Assembly: GCF_019320115.1 (NCBI RefSeq)
Contig: NC_089584.1
Coordinates: 61,271,633 to 61,335,632, forward strand
DNA: 64,000 nt
Source: Miscanthus floridulus
Taxonomy: Eukaryota > Streptophyta > Magnoliopsida > Poales > Poaceae
Direction: 5' to 3'
The position numbers were made by a program, and so were the translations under genes. Under the pieces are notes generated by a model. The model made no database searches. It had not been told where the DNA came from and saw nothing but the letters and a program-made list of their open reading frames with translations. Positions 45,443 through 59,781 of the stretch are shown piece after piece (positions within the stretch are counted from its first letter, which is position 1; each line of letters starts with the position of its first letter).

Positions 45443-48038
45443 GTAGGCAGGGCCATTTTCATGTCTGAAGGATTTGTGATGGCAGGGATTCTAGGTCATA
45501 TGGCATGGGTTGTTGGAGATTTTGGTGGTGTGGATGACGTTGTGGGGGTAGAGTGGTTGGTGTTGAGGGATTGTGAGTCTTGGTAGCGATAACGATTGGG
45601 TTGAAGAATGTGAGGGTGTGGTTCTAGGTGTGGGTGAGGGAGGTTGTCATTCACTATGAGGTATTTGTCCATCTTTCTTAGCTCTTCCTAGGCCTCCTCC
45701 CACCAATGGCAAATGGCTTTAATTTGGTTGGGCTTTTCTATCGCTTTGACCCTATGCTTTTTCTCATTCAGCTCAGCTTAGCGTCCATGTAGCTCTGCTA
45801 CATCTTCCCCTTCATCAAGATTCTTTGTCTTCCTTGTTCCCAAAGGTTTTCACATTACCCTTAGGATGACCATTATCGGATGGCTATGTAGTGAGAGAAA
45901 CAACAAAATCTAGGATATCGATGGTAGATGGGCCCATGCCCAGGCCGAGTTTAGATACTGACATCTGGTTTAGGATTAGGGGCGGGTGGTGGGCAAGCCG
46001 GTTTTCCCACCAAAGATGAGGCGTGGGTTGCCTCGCCGATAGAAAGTTATTTGGCAGCACTCCTCCTGCCACGTGTGATGCGATGCCCCCCTACCAATTA
46101 TGGGGCTGGTCGTCACTCTCCAAACCCCCAACATAGGAACTACGAGGATGGAGAGCAAGGCTTGCCCATGGGGGGTAGAAAGTACTAGGAAACACTCAAA
46201 TCAAAATGGAACAAATGACATTAATCAATGGATCATGTCTCGTCATCTACACCACGCTCGTATTTATAGTTGACACATGCATGGGTGGTCAAATTACAAT
46301 AATGATGGTATAATAGGGGGATATTCTCAACATATCTATGGGTGCTTTAGTCTTTTGGTGCTCTAGGTCCAACTACTCCCCTACCGTTGTCGGGCCTTTA
46401 GTCTCCCATGAATAGTTTCGGTTGTTGCTCGGAGGTCTTTCCTACCTATCTTGGGCGCCACCTTGGATGTAAGTTGACAAAAGTCTCTTCGTGGCATTAC
46501 CATTATCAGTATTTATTATGCTCATGTAGAATATTCCACAAGCGCATAGAAATATCGTTGTAGCATTTCACCTAGGAGTATTCCAAGGTATCGTATTTAT
46601 CCTTAGGGAAGCAATGGTTAAAGAATGTGATAGCTAACCATCATGTATCTACTAACTAATATACCAACTAGACTAGAGAGGGGGTAAAGGATGTATATGA
46701 TATTGGTAGTGACACACAAAAGAGAAATCCCGACATAATGATAAGCAGGCTAGCTAGTAGGGAGGACAACAAGAGAGTAAAGGATTCCTATGTTTCAAAC
46801 ACTACTATAGATTGACTTATCACTATCTCCACTTTCAATGTCGTAGCGATAGAAGCTACTGTGTTATGTTTCCACCACCAGTTGGACCGATAGTGAGGCC
46901 TTCTAAGAAAGAAAACCGTCAATTAAAACTTCTACCATCGACGGGTTAACAATAGATGTGGTAGTGGTATTTTCTCAGTCGTATGAAAAGCTAAGCCGAC
47001 TGGGATATGTGTTATGGCCACCGGCCCTCCACGACTGTTTGGCCTTCCGGTAGTAAAGTCAGCATGAGTTATTTCCCAACTACTTGCACTTCTCCATCTT
47101 CAAGGTTGGCCTATTTAACCAAGGTCTGGATGCACCTCTTGGGCTCAATCCACACACTTTTGAATCCACACACTCCTAAGCGCTATTGTATCTTTCCTCA
47201 TCACCAAGAAGTGCTTTGTCTTCATCCTTGCACCTCTCGCGGCCTCCTCCTGGCTGTGAGGTGCAAGATGGAGATGAAGCACCTCACCGGGTGTTTTGGA
47301 AAAGGCCTTCAAGATTGGGTGATTTAGATTCTATAACCTTGCTGCCCTTTAGCATCGAGATGCAGATTTGCATCCCTTGACGCTAAGAGGTAGCAAGATT
47401 ATGGAATATAGAGAACCTCACTGAGATGCAGGTGCAAGTTTTGTGAGGTGCTCCTTCTCCATCTTTGGCGAGGTGCTGCCACTGAATAGGAGCTTGACCT
47501 TAATGATTGTAGATCTTGTGTTAATAGAAGATCTGTAATCCTCTAGTTCTCTCCTATTTAGGGACTCCAAACATGATTGGGCGTGCTTCAAGTTTGTGAG
47601 GTGCTCCTTCTTCAAGATTGGGTGCTTTATATTCCATCTTGTAGCTCTCACGGTCAAGAAGCAGATCACATCCCTTGACTGTGAGGGTTGCAAGATGAAA
47701 GGTAGAGAACCTCACTGAGGGTGAAGTTTTGTGATGTGCTGCGTCATTCTTTAGATTCTATAATCTTTATACCTCGGAGGATTTGTTGCTTTGTATGTGC
47801 AAACCATGATATGGTACGGATCTATTATCACGTAGACCTCAATGGAAAATATGGAAAGATGTACTACCGAAGTATTTAATTTGTGTCGATGCTTGATAGC
47901 CGAGTCTCATCGGCTCAAAATAGCTGACACCTAGAGTATCGCCTTTAGAACAAAAAATAACAATAAAAGACATAGGATCAAAAGTGACATTTAAACAACA
48001 CATTGTTTACTTATAACTTATAAGACCCTAGATATAAT
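45443..48038. other. Degenerate transposon DNA, no intact gene
   Basis: Contains a CACTA-like terminus candidate at 46801 (CACTACTATAGATTG) and an imperfect direct repeat: 'agattgggtg' through 'gagaacctcactgag' to 'gttttgtgaggtgct' at about 47308-47452 and 47613-47743. ORFs are short and of no known family. Confidence 0.4.
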
Positions 48039-51000
48039 CTATGGTCCTATGAAAACATTGTTTACAACATTTTGTGCATGGATGGTCACTACGATAGCCT
48101 CGGCAGCATCAGTGAAGTCTCCAATCAGGTCTTTTTGATCTTCCAGTTGATCAGTGTCCAAAAAACTAGATTCCAGGTGACAAAGCTCGTGCCCTAAACA
48201 TAGTTGCGTTGCAGTAAGAGCAGCACTGGCACCATAGTGGACGCCATGAGTTGCCACTTCTCTGGCACGAACTGAGATATCTTGTAGGTGATCTTAAAGA
48301 GAAACATGCCTAGCGTTGACTGCTGCAACTGCGCCAAGTGCTGCACGTTGGAGGGTCTCATGGCGATTCTCCAGGTCAATCTCTCAGCGATGAGCCTCCT
48401 TGATCTCGCAATGAGAAGCAACCATCTGTTCCTCAAGATCTAATGAAAATGAAGGGTTACTAGATAAAGTTGCCAATATAAAAGCAAAGACTCTTCAAAG
48501 AAATTTTACCTACTGCCCTAGATGAGCTTCATCAACCCTCATCTGAGCAACATTGGTCTCTTATTCAGATGCAAACAGGTCTATTTTAATAGCATCGAGA
48601 CATTGCTTGAGCCGACCTACCTCAAGCGTGGCTTCAAAATACTAGTTTATGGCCTCCCTCCTTTCATGGATAAGATTCTAGATATCCTGACCTGACTCGG
48701 AGGATGAAGATGAAGATACCATGGACCTAGCAAGATGTGCTTTGATAGCATGCATAATCAATTGTTGTCCAACCTTCGTGGAGTTGGCCAATGTACCATT
48801 GCATTGCAACAGAACCGTCCAATTTATACAAGCTCAAGCACAACGCATTGGCATGCACACACTTGCACTTATGTAAACCTAGTAGTCCGCCAAGTGTCAC
48901 GAAGAACCTTGGTAAATCAGCAACACAAACAAGATCGCATGATTAAGCAAATACACAGCACATACATGAAGTTTGCAGCGGAAATGATATTACAATAGAG
49001 TTCACAAATAAATAATACAACATCAAGTTCAAATCTAATTTAGAGAAAACAACATAGCTTTGAAATGATTACAATAACCTAAGTTCTGAATATATTGCTA
49101 GCATAAGTAATATCCTCCAACAATAGCATATAGGCGAGAAATAAATATAGAGTCATTGAGTCCAGCGGTGGTTAGCCACCATCTTCAGCAGGCCGAGAAC
49201 TTTACCCGCAACATGGTGGGATAAACCTTGAGTACTCGAATATACTCAGCTAGACTTACCCAATAGGAGAGAAATAAAAAGATTCTCAAGGATATGCAAG
49301 GCTTATTTAATGGAGCTGGTTGGATAGCATAACTTTGCAAAAAGAGCATTACTACCATAAGTCCTTACTTTTAATATTTTAGTCAATATTTTAGCATCAA
49401 GTTTAGTGAAGCTTATTATGGCTAACTTTGCACCTATTCCAGAGCAATCACTTGATTAATAAGCATCTCAATAGTAACCATATCCGGTTTATCATATAAT
49501 TATCATAACCATCATGTTCCATCTAGTGTTACTATGATGAAGGAAGCTCAGTCAAGTTTCTCACTATCCGAGAGAGATGGCGATTCGAATCGATTGCAAC
49601 CAGTTGAGAAGAAATCCTAACACAAACCCACATTTCCTCTGTCGAGGTCGCGTCGGATCACCTTTGGTATAACTCAGGACTCAACTTTGTGGGTTCGATC
49701 AGCGCCGTACCCTCAGGGACTGACCAACTGCCAGGATGCTTAGGCCTAGCCTCCCCTTGGGCTCACATCCAGCTCCCCGCATATCCTTACTACCTCTAGT
49801 GTGCGCACTAGTATAGAATGAGGCTCAGTCTTAGGTGAGCTAGTCGACTTCATGGTCAAAACGAGTTATTTGGCCAGCTAAGTGAGAGGCTGTGTTCAAA
49901 ATGACCGAGTACCAACAATGATGTGGTCCTTAAGCGGCACAGACAGAATCATATGAGTCAACCTACAACATAGACTTTGTCCAGCCTCCAATTACATCAT
50001 CACATGTAATTGGAATTGGAGCTATAGGACCGCAAATATAGCCAACCGTGACTAGGTATCCACCTATAGCTCATAGGTGACAGAAAATCATCTGACTTCT
50101 ATCGAACTAAACATGGCTAAACATTTATCTGATCCTAGACCTACATAGGGTTCAAGGTATATTTATATATAGTGGATAAGGTAGGAATTATGCACCAATG
50201 GTTTCATTCAACTCCTATCACCTAATGCAGCATACAAAAATTATACTTATGTGCATTTGTAAAAAGAGAGGTAGGAAACTTAGAATGCTATGGGGCTTGC
50301 CTTTTAAGTAGGCTAAGGGCTTATAGTCCGGGCACTCAGGCAGTTCTTCTTGGACCTGTTCTTCACCTTCTAGAACTTCCTGCTGCTAGGTCTCCTGCTG
50401 GTCCTCCTCTCCCATGGCCTCGGACTCTAGAAGTGTTATCCCCTCCGGTGATCCTATATGCATGAAGATATAGATAAATACATAGAATGCACAAGGGATG
50501 AAGTGCAATTATGGTATGACAAAATGCATATACATACACATCCTTAGCAACAAGATAACAAGATAATGATAGGATTACTTTGCTTTATGGAGTATGTGCA
50601 TATCTCCTCTCTAGTAGATAATTTTTTGTTTACTGAGTAGGTGCATATGTCTTCTCTAGCAAAGCAAACATACACTCACCATATTCTAGCAACCTAAGAT
50701 AAAGTTGTTCATCATTAGTAAGAGGCCTTAAACCTGCATCTAACAACTTATCTCAATTAGCCTAATCATCTAACTAACAAGCATCAAGCTCACACAAAGC
50801 AATCAAGTCAAGAAACTAGATGCAAGTGAATTATAGAGCAATAAATAACTAAGCACATACAACCAATCAAAACTAGGAATAACCAACTATACCAGCTGGT
50901 TATATATATCACCAACATGTTAAAACGTATAATGGTTAGACCCAAATCAATTTTATATATGCCTTTATTAATTTATCAATTAATTCAGGTGAAAAATTGG

Positions 51001-53612
51001 AACTGCTACTTCCAGTGCTCAATAAATTCTGGAAAAATTACTACAGCTTATACATGCTCTCAAGAGACTAGTTTTAAAATTTCATGCTATTTGGACAAGT
51101 ACATCAACCTCTACAAAAATGACAAGTTACATAGTTTATAGCAATTTAAATATGTTTAGCATGGCAAAAAGTGTCAAGCAACAGATTTACTATTTTTCCT
51201 ATAGTCCTCATAACACCAGAATACTATACAAATAATTTCATGTCCATATGTTAATGGATCTACCACAATAAATTTCACAAGAAACTAGCGTTTAATTGAG
51301 CCAAAATAAGAAGTCATATTCCAAGTAGGCTAAATGTAGGTTTTATATTTTTCCTAGCTATAGCATGTCAAAACATGACCAATAAAATTGGAATCACAAT
51401 TTTAGCATCTCCCAAACTCAAGTTATGGATTTTCAAGATTAATAGAGAGTAAACAAGATAATTTAAACAAGGTATAGAACTGTAGCATATAACAAGTTTC
51501 ATATTTTTAACATATAGTACTCATCAGGATGAAGCTAATAAAATTTGGTTCACCTAAATTGGACACTCCTAGAATTAGTTATGAATTTTACAACTTTGCA
51601 TCAATTTCTAAAAAACAATTAAAGAAAATCATCAAAACCCTGTTAAATGCTAGGTACAACCGAGCACAGCGCACCCCACTGTGACTGACGCCCAGGCCCC
51701 ACGGTCAACTAGCCCCACCCGTCAGACACAGAGAGCAGGGGCGTGGTTTTGACCTTCGAGAGCTCATCAATGACGAGGTCTACAACGACACGGCCACCAC
51801 CGTTGGCTTCCCCTCTTAATTCCGCACCCAACAAGCTACGTGGTCAAAGCTCTACCGACGGCTAGGCATGGCGGTAGTGCTAATGGCGGCTTGACAGTAG
51901 CATGCGGTGGTGCTCTAGCCATCTCCAGCCATGACGAGCTCAGACGAGCGTGGCTACAGCTTGAGGGTGACCTAGCAGAGATCTAGGGTTAGGATTTGGG
52001 CTCTAGGAGGCACCAGTGAAGCATGGCCATGTGCATGGTGGCATGGTGGCACGAGCGCAATGGCGGCGCTGCGATGTTCCGATGAGCTGGGTGAGGCATC
52101 ATGCATCTATCTTCCCCGTGAGCTTCACCATCCCTAGGCGATCCCTAGCATCTAAAAGCAAGAGAGGAAGAAGACCAGGCAAGCATGGCCACGGTGACAT
52201 GCATGGTGGCGGTGTGGCCGGTTCACGGTGGAGCGGTGCCATCATTCCTCCGGCGAGGCTGGCATTGGCCAAAAGCTAGTGGCTACAACATCTAGTAAAC
52301 CTAACGACTATGGAACAATAGAGAGAGAGTGGTTCGTGCGTGAGGTGGCCTAGCCACGGCGAGCGCAAGCTTGGTGGCGCACTATGGCCATGGCGACCAC
52401 GATGATGGCATAGAGGGGCTTTACCTATGCTCAAGGAGTGTTGCTAGTGGGTTGATGGGGTAGCGCACGATGCGGCAGAGCTATGGGTGAGACAAATTGA
52501 GTGGTGGTGCGGCGTAGGTTGCTAGCACGGCTGGCGACGGCGCGACAGTGGTGGTGTGTGCTTTTCTCCGCTTCGACGAGCGCAAGCGAGAGAAAGGGAG
52601 AGCGAGAGAGTGAGTGAGCGCGTGGGAGTGTGGGTGACTGAGTGCTCTCCTATCTAGCTCAATAGGGCGGGCCAGCGCCGGTGTATGGCCACCATGCGGC
52701 ACACGTGGCCTACGCCTTGTCGGCCACCACGGCGCGCGGCGAGGCCAGTTTCAAGCCTAAAAATAGTGTCTAAAACTCAATTTTGAACCACTAGAACTCC
52801 TAAACCATGATGGATTTTGGCAAACCAACTTCACCACTTGGTAGAGCTATAGGAGTACTCCAAGTTTGCTTAAGGAAGTTTTGTCTAATTCAAACTGGTT
52901 TGCAAACTAAAAATCACCAAAGGTGGGTACATTGAAACTGTAAAGCAGTTTAAGACTTAGGAAAATTTTGGAGTTCTAAAACAACATTAACTTGATTTTT
53001 GTGAGCCTTGTTTGACTAAGCTAGGCACTGATTTAGCTCTTGACCCTTAAACAAAGTTTGTTCTACATAATCTAAACTACAACTTTTATTGAAGTCCCAC
53101 TGCCATGCAAGCCCTCTAAGTAATTAGTCAACATAGGTCAAACAATCAACCTAATAAATGGCCTTTCTAGTAATACCATCACTTAGAAGCATTTTTGGAC
53201 CAACTCATGAATATAAACTCGGTTCCATTTTTCATTTTAAGTGTGTCTAAGTGGTTTTGGTGACCAACCAACACCTACTTGCATTATCAAGCATGATCAC
53301 TAAGCAGCCACAAGGCAATTTAAGCATTTTATGAAAGGAATCACGATTAGTAAATTTATCATTTCATGCTCTTGAGTGCAAATGAATGGATGATGCTTAT
53401 GCTCATGCAATGTAAGTGAAAAATTCAAGCTTAACACTAGGGTGTTACAAGCATGAGAGGTAGCCTTGCATATTCAAAGGATTAATGCAAGGCGGTCATA
53501 GAGATAAAAAAATCATTCCCTCTCACCCTTGGCGACAAAGAGGGACACGAAGGCACGGAGGTAGATCCATGGCTTCTGGAGTTTCCTCCCTTGGACACTT
53601 GCCATGAGCCAT
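48039..53612 (-). pseudogene. Ruined coiled-coil gene, retrotransposon-associated type
   Basis: An inferred first exon (53612-53527) starts MAHGKCPREETPEAMDLP, with a TATA box (CTATAAATT) near 53722. A donor (AGG|GTGAGA) at 53526 pairs with an acceptor (CTAG|GTCC) at 48727. The next exon reads SMVSSSSSSESGQ and a helical, stop-ridden stretch (YFEATLEVGRLKQCLDAIKI). The gene ends with ATHGVHYGASAALTATQLCL to NNVFIGP at 48039. The C-terminal part resembles proteins often found inside grass gypsy elements. The 4.6-kb LTR at 48805-53449 sits in the inferred intron. The exon 1 link is inference; the coiled-coil remnant is more secure. Confidence 0.45.
48805..53449 (-). repeat. Long Del/Tekay-type LTR, probably solo
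   Basis: On minus it opens TGTAACACCCTAGTGTTAAG, the usual Del/Tekay LTR start, and would end GGTTCTGTTGCA. Flanks are tgcat (48800-48804) and agcat (53450-53454), a 4/5 match, as for an aged target duplication. It has AT-rich outer parts with a GC-rich core (about 51650-52740), where the ORFs are accidental. No gag or pol adjoins it, favouring a solo LTR. Confidence 0.6.
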
Positions 53613-53908
53613 TGTTTAGAAGTAGACTATAAGGAGAAAACAAAGAAGAAAAGATATGTGACACAGCATAACAAATGAAAACAAGCAGTATTCCTTCTAC
53701 TCCGCCTTGCCTCCAAATTTATAGCCCTAGGGGACAGTGGGTTCATCAAAAATTTGGGGGCATGTGTTCACACCAAAATTTATTCCAAAATTTAGGGGCA
53801 TATGTTCACGCCAAAATCTGGGAAGATGCACAGGAAGCCCAAAACTCAGGGAAGCGTGCGTGAGTGTTGAATGTTGTCCCAACTTCCAACACCATCCCCA
53901 CCACTTCG

Positions 53909-56187
53909 TGTAACACCCTCGGTGTTACACTGTTAATCATCTACTAAAACATGTCATGAGCATCATACTTGTGTGTTAATGCATGTGGTGAAGTGAGTAG
54001 ATAATGCATTGCAACTAAAATGATCAACAAAAATGCGAAACAAAAGTTGCTCCACGATTCATACAGTTAACAAGTAGGGGTGTAAACTAATTTTTATTGA
54101 ACAAAAATGCTATAGAACATGTATGCGACACTTAAATGAAGTTTGAAATGTGAACTTTGTAGATGACAATGAAATGCTTGGTATTAAAAAAGAATATTGC
54201 TAACTAATATTTTTCAGTAGCTTAGAAATGCAATATGAAATTAAGATTAGTTCAAACACTTAGAAAATTTCTAAGCTTGTGGATAGCTAGACACTACTAT
54301 GTTTAGCAATTTATTTGGAGAGATTGGGTTAAGGAGTGGTGTAGTGCTATGATTCAATTTAGTAGTTCCATATGCCATCTTGAGTGGAGTGAAGCCGGTT
54401 TAGGTTTAGGAGCAACGGTTTCGTCGTGATCAGCGCTTTAGTTAAACCTTGCGTGCCTTAGTTAAACCGCTACCGCCTCCCCTTCATCGTTGACGCGACC
54501 GTGCCGCCATGATGCATCGCCGCATGGCTCAGCCGCATGTGGCCAGCCTTCCTCCATCATCTTCTGCCCTAACTGTCACCTTGGCCTAGTCCATGGTAAC
54601 CTCCTAATGCTCATGCGCTAATCAATTCAGCATGTAGCTACCCTAGCCCACTAGAACAGTGGCGCCGCTGTCGTGGATGGTCGTGTGCCTCTGTAGCCTT
54701 CCCCAGCCAGTCGTGTCACCCTGCACCTCCGCTTAGCGTAGCCGCTCGGGTCAGAGATGGTGATCGACCCGTTAGGTGGGCCCACGCAGGTCCTAGGTGG
54801 CCGGCATAGGTGCTCAGTGTCGCCGCTCGCCGTGCCGCCATGCATTGAGTCACCGGTGCACGCGTGGGTGAATTAGGGAAAGACTAGGGTGTTAAGTGAG
54901 AAGTTATGAAAGAGGAGAAATAGTGTTAGTACTTAGTTGTAATTTGGAAGAAGTGCGAGGTCTATTTTGCAAAAACATCAGCGCGTGCCGGGTTTCCCCA
55001 TCGTGGGCCATCTCTGCTTGTGTCGGCGCCACATGGGCCGCACTGCGGGCTACGTGCGTGGGCCATGCGGGAGGCTTCATTTTTCTTTTTCATAAGGAAT
55101 TAGAAATAGTTTTCTAATATAATTTTTGAGCTAATCTTTTGTAAATCATATAAAATCATATAGATGTCCAAAAATTGTGAAACAAATTTTGTTAAGTTCC
55201 TAAAATTGTGCTCTATCTATTAGTGTACCAGGATCTATTAAATCATTTGAGAATATTTAATATTGTTTGGAGAATTATTGTAGGATTTTTTTGTGGTAAA
55301 TTGATGATAGCTTTAGCCCTAAAAATTTTATAGCAGCATCATGGTATTATTATGTGCTCGCTGTAATTTTTATAGCCTTAGAATATGCTAAGCTTTAGGG
55401 TAGTTAGATACTCCTTGTTTTAATATATGTTAAATTGCTTGTCGAAGCAAGAATAGATTTTAGTTGTTAAGTTAATACGTGTTAGGTGAATTTGTACCTT
55501 GTTTGATGAAAATACTAGTTAGCTTAGTATCTTAGTCATTAGAGTTAGCTTAGTAGATTAGTAGATGTATCCTTGTTTTAAGAGCTGTTGTTGCTAAAAT
55601 ACTAAGTGTTGCATCATCGTTGCGTGCATTTAGAGAACGAGTTGGTGGTGTTCGTGACCACCGGAGAGTAGGAGTGCGAGGAGGTGATCAAGGAGTACGA
55701 GGAGATGGTTCTCGTATAGGAGGAAGCTTTGGAGCCACCAGCGACTGACTTAGCTAACAATCTGCCTGCCCAAGGCAAGCCTTGGTGCATAACCCTTATT
55801 TTGAATAATCACTGGATATATATATGTGATGTGCATTTACGTTACATGATTTATATTGAAACTATGTGCATATATAAACCTACCTATGAGTCCTACAAGC
55901 ATAGGTCAAGAAGCCACTATGCTTAGGCTATTGGTAGTGTGAGTAACCTGCCGTTACTCACAATAGGTGATTATTATTATTACTCTCATGATAAAATGGT
56001 GATCGGGCAAGGATATGGTACGAGCATTGGTGGGTGTAATAGGTTGTGTCCCGCGGCCAATAGGGCATAGCTTGGTTACACTGTTTTCCTTGTCCGTGTT
56101 GGTTAAGGATCATCCATTGCTATGGATGGTAGTCAGGTCATAGACTTATGATCCTAATCACATACTTGCTTATGGGAGCGGGAAGTG
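53909..56187 (+). repeat. Del/Tekay-type LTR, interrupted by the next insertion
   Basis: It starts TGTAACACCCTCGGTGTTAC. The later part (about 55900-56180) has the 'cattggtgggtgtaataggt' type of text usual inside these LTRs. It stops where another LTR begins at 56188, so the remainder should lie beyond the window. Confidence 0.6.
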
Positions 56188-59100
56188 TAACACCACGGGT
56201 GTTTAAATATTAAAAACAGGACATGTCATCATATGCATTGCAAGGCATTGGTCATATTGCAAACTTTGATACGCATTCACTAAAACAAGTTTACATTTAT
56301 GTTGTGAGTGTTGAATTGAATTGTTTGAATCAAGTTCAAAATTTGGTTTGGATTTGGAATTTTCGAGAAAACCCTGATTTTCAGCATTTAAATTCTACCC
56401 TAAAAACTCATTTCAAAATGTAAGCATATTTTGGGGCTGAGCCTAAAAGCAAAAGTGTAGATCTTGTCAAGTTATACAAAGTTTGTTTTTGGAGTTTTCA
56501 AAGTTGTTATGAAAAATTTGAAGTAATTCGAAAAGGCGTAATTCATTAAATATCCCCTATTTGAATTTAAAAGTTCATTTCAAAATGTAGACTGAATTAG
56601 GGGTTGGTTATAAAAGCAAAGTTGTAGAACTTTGAATTTTGAACAACTTTTATTTTTGGAGATTTTTGAGTTGTTATACAAATTTGGGAGTAATTTGAAT
56701 TTGAAAATGAATGGCAATTCTGTAATTACTGTGAACAGTGTTCATCGCCTAAGCTACATGGTCGACGACCTTCTTTGGCGTTCCAGGCACGTCGTGGACA
56801 TCTGTGATGTCGTGCTGGCATGGGAAAGGGCTCTGTCGTGGCTTCCTTGAGCTTCTGAGCCACGTTATAAGTACCGAGACGCCGTCGTCGACCTTCCCTT
56901 CGATGCTCTGTTTTTCCCGTCGCTCTTGCTCATCTCTGACAAGCCCTTGTCGTCAAACCTACGCATCTACCATCGCAACAAAGCATCCATTAGTTTTGCC
57001 TACTCCTTGCATGCCTAGCCATCCTACTGTGGTCGTCTGATTCCGCCAGGAACCGCTGCTAGCAATCCTTCTTCCTCGTGGCCGGCAACCTCACCCGAGA
57101 TTCCATTTCACCGCGGCCAGCATCATCCGGTGAGCCGTTGCCCTTGCTTGTTGCCCATACAGCTTCGTCTTGATACTGTGGTGCTTAATCCATTCTTGCT
57201 TGGTCATTTTGCCCACTGTAGTCGCTGGAACATCGTCGTCGATGAAGTTTGCTCCACCGTGACCGCTGTCTCCGTCGACCCGCGTCACCGTAGCTTCTCT
57301 GACCTCGTTCTTTGTTTCAACACATTCGGGGTGAGATGCTGATCCTTTCTAAGTGCTTAGTTTGACTGTTACCGGCCTTATTTTGCCAGCGTAGTGTCGT
57401 TGATACGCCGCATCCGCCATGGCCGACGTCGAGCTAGTATAGGGCCGTAATCAGTACAGATAGGGACGTCAATCGATGCGCCTAGTCATGGTGATCGTTT
57501 TGGTACCTTGGCCATCGCCATTGGACTCATCGTCGGTGAGTTTACGTCGGTCAGCGCAGTCGTCGGCGTGGTCAAACGCACAAGGTTAGGGATGACAGGT
57601 GGGACCCGATGTCAGTGACACAGCGTTCAAATTGGATTTTTCTATTTTCAGAATTAAATGAATAGTATCTATTTTTGTTATTTTTGTGTAGATTTATTTA
57701 AAGCTCCAAAAATTATGAAAATTTTTGTGTGACCTCTCTATAATGTATATTATTTAAGAAAAATATGAAATGTTATTTTTCAGCACCTTTTGAATGTGAT
57801 GAAAATTGCTCAATTTATTAATAAATGGATTTCCAAGATTTTTCTAGGCTTATTTAATTGTCCAAAAATTATGAAATTTGTTTTGCCACTTACTTATCAT
57901 GTGATAAACATTTACAAAAATTTTGAGGTCAATTAGAACAAGTTGATTTATTTCATAATTATTAATTAAATAATTAATTCATAAAAGCAAATAGTAACCT
58001 TTAGTGATTTAGGTTTTGTTTGAATTTTTTACTGAGTGATGTCCTTGGGTCAATAGTTGGTAATGATCTTTGGTAATTGATGTTAGTATTCTAGGAAGAT
58101 TTAGTTAGTTTGACTTGTAACTGTACCGCGAAGGAAAGTTGTATTCCAGTTGTTAACTTTTGCATCCATCATCGAGCATCATGTTTCGTATTCCGCATCA
58201 TGTTAAACATGGCATTGTTACTACATGTAGTGAACGAAGGTGAACATGTGGTAGTTAATCAAGTTGCGGAGGAGGTTAATCCGTTTGTTGAGGTCGGATC
58301 GAATACTTGTGGAATGTCGCAGGAACCAGACTTTTCCGTCAACGAAGGCAAGCCCCGAATGCATACAACCATACCTTGTGTTTTACAAATTAATTTCGCT
58401 TTTGGTTTTTTGTACTGCATTAAGTGATTAAGAGTTAAGTAAAAGCCTAATTGGTGCATTAACAACATTGTTTTTCCGTACCTACCTTGTTACCCGTTTT
58501 ACGTCGTAAATGTCTAGTTATGCTTAGCCATGCTTAGACAGGTCAAAGTCAGGTGATTACCTGTCACCTGCAGGTTTTAAATGGATCTTTGGTTACTTAT
58601 GTTATCATGTGATATGAGCATGAGAAGTAATAAATCTAGACCAGGCGGACTCGATGTGTGTGAGCCATAAGACATGGAGGTCTTGTGAGTGGGTTCTTTC
58701 CATCTGTGTCGGTTAAGGTCCGTACCGTTGTTGAACTATATGCGGTGAGACTTTGTAGTACTAACCATATACTCCGGTAAGCCTTAACTTGGCTATTCTA
58801 TTACGAGAATGGCTACTCACGCACTGGGAGTGGAGAGATGGTAGGAATAGCGTGTACCCACGTGGCAATGGGATGGATTGGTGGAGTACTGTATTCTTGG
58901 GTGGCATGGACCCGTTCTTGTTTAGAGGATCCGAGGATAGGTTGGTATATGTGGGTCGGGGACCTATATATATCGTGTGGTCTAGAATTCCTAGCTAGGT
59001 TATAATCAGTTTGAATCATCATTGCTCCTCGATTATGGAGACACACTTCTCTGTTCATCATCGTAGTTTAATAACTGAAATTTGAAGAGGTGTTGGATAT

Positions 59101-59763
59101 GAAGTTTCATGATCTCAATACGGATCATGTCATCTTTGTATATGATTTTATGAGGTTTTAAATGTTAAATTAAAGAATTGTGTTAAAGAGCTTTTACGCA
59201 AAAATAACTTTAATTGTTGCTAAAGCCATACCTTGAATCTCTGAGCCTACATTTCTGAGTTTATCAGTTCTTATTTTGGTTGAGTCTTGTTGAGTACTTT
59301 TGTACTCAGGGTTCATTGACCCTTGTTGCAGGTGAGCCTCATGAGCAGATCTGTTTTGGATCATGCTGCATGACTATTGTTTGATCTGACGATGAGAAGT
59401 AAATGTGTGGCCCTTGGGCAGGGCAGTTCTATTTCATGTTTTGTATTATGTTATAATGCCACTCCACTACTATGTTTTGTATTAATTATCGAACTTAGTT
59501 TGTAAGGTTTGAAACAACTGGTTTGTAAACTATGTTATCATAAGACTTCCGCTATTTTACTCTGATGTATCTGTTTGAATAAACTGTTGTAATACTACAA
59601 TGACTCTGTAATGTGATCCTGCTCGGAAATCATGGATGATTCGGGGTTCCCCGAGAACACCCAACAGACTTCTTAAGTTATCAGGAACATATGCATAGTT
59701 GTCAAAGGTCGTTGGACAGTGACAAGTGCATGTGGGTCCTATAATTTAGGAGGTTCTGCCACA
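56188..59763 (+). repeat. 5' LTR of the Del/Tekay element
   Basis: 3,576 bp from TGTAACACCACGGG to GGTTCTGCCACA. The 3' boundary is fixed by the primer site at 59767. The sequence contains no gene. Confidence 0.82.
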
Positions 59764-59766
59764 GAA

Positions 59767-59781
59767 TGGTATCAAAGTGAT
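59767..59781 (+). promoter_or_regulatory. Primer-binding site, Met-tRNA type
   Basis: tggtatcaaagtgat, close to the common TGGTATCAGAGC complement of initiator Met-tRNA, three bases after the LTR end. Confidence 0.75.

Noticed and set aside
46801..47060. Complete CACTA element starting at CACTACTATAG
   Set aside because: No matching reverse terminus was found to the right and no transposase is present; kept only as a candidate terminus.
48785..48804. Primer-binding site (aatggtaca on minus) next to the LTR at 48805
   Set aside because: Only a weak match, no gag follows, and the near-matching flanks tgcat/agcat favour a solo LTR.
51650..52740. GC-rich ORFs that might be a host gene
   Set aside because: They lie in the interior of a long Del-type LTR; such GC-rich islands recur in this LTR class and no domain is visible.
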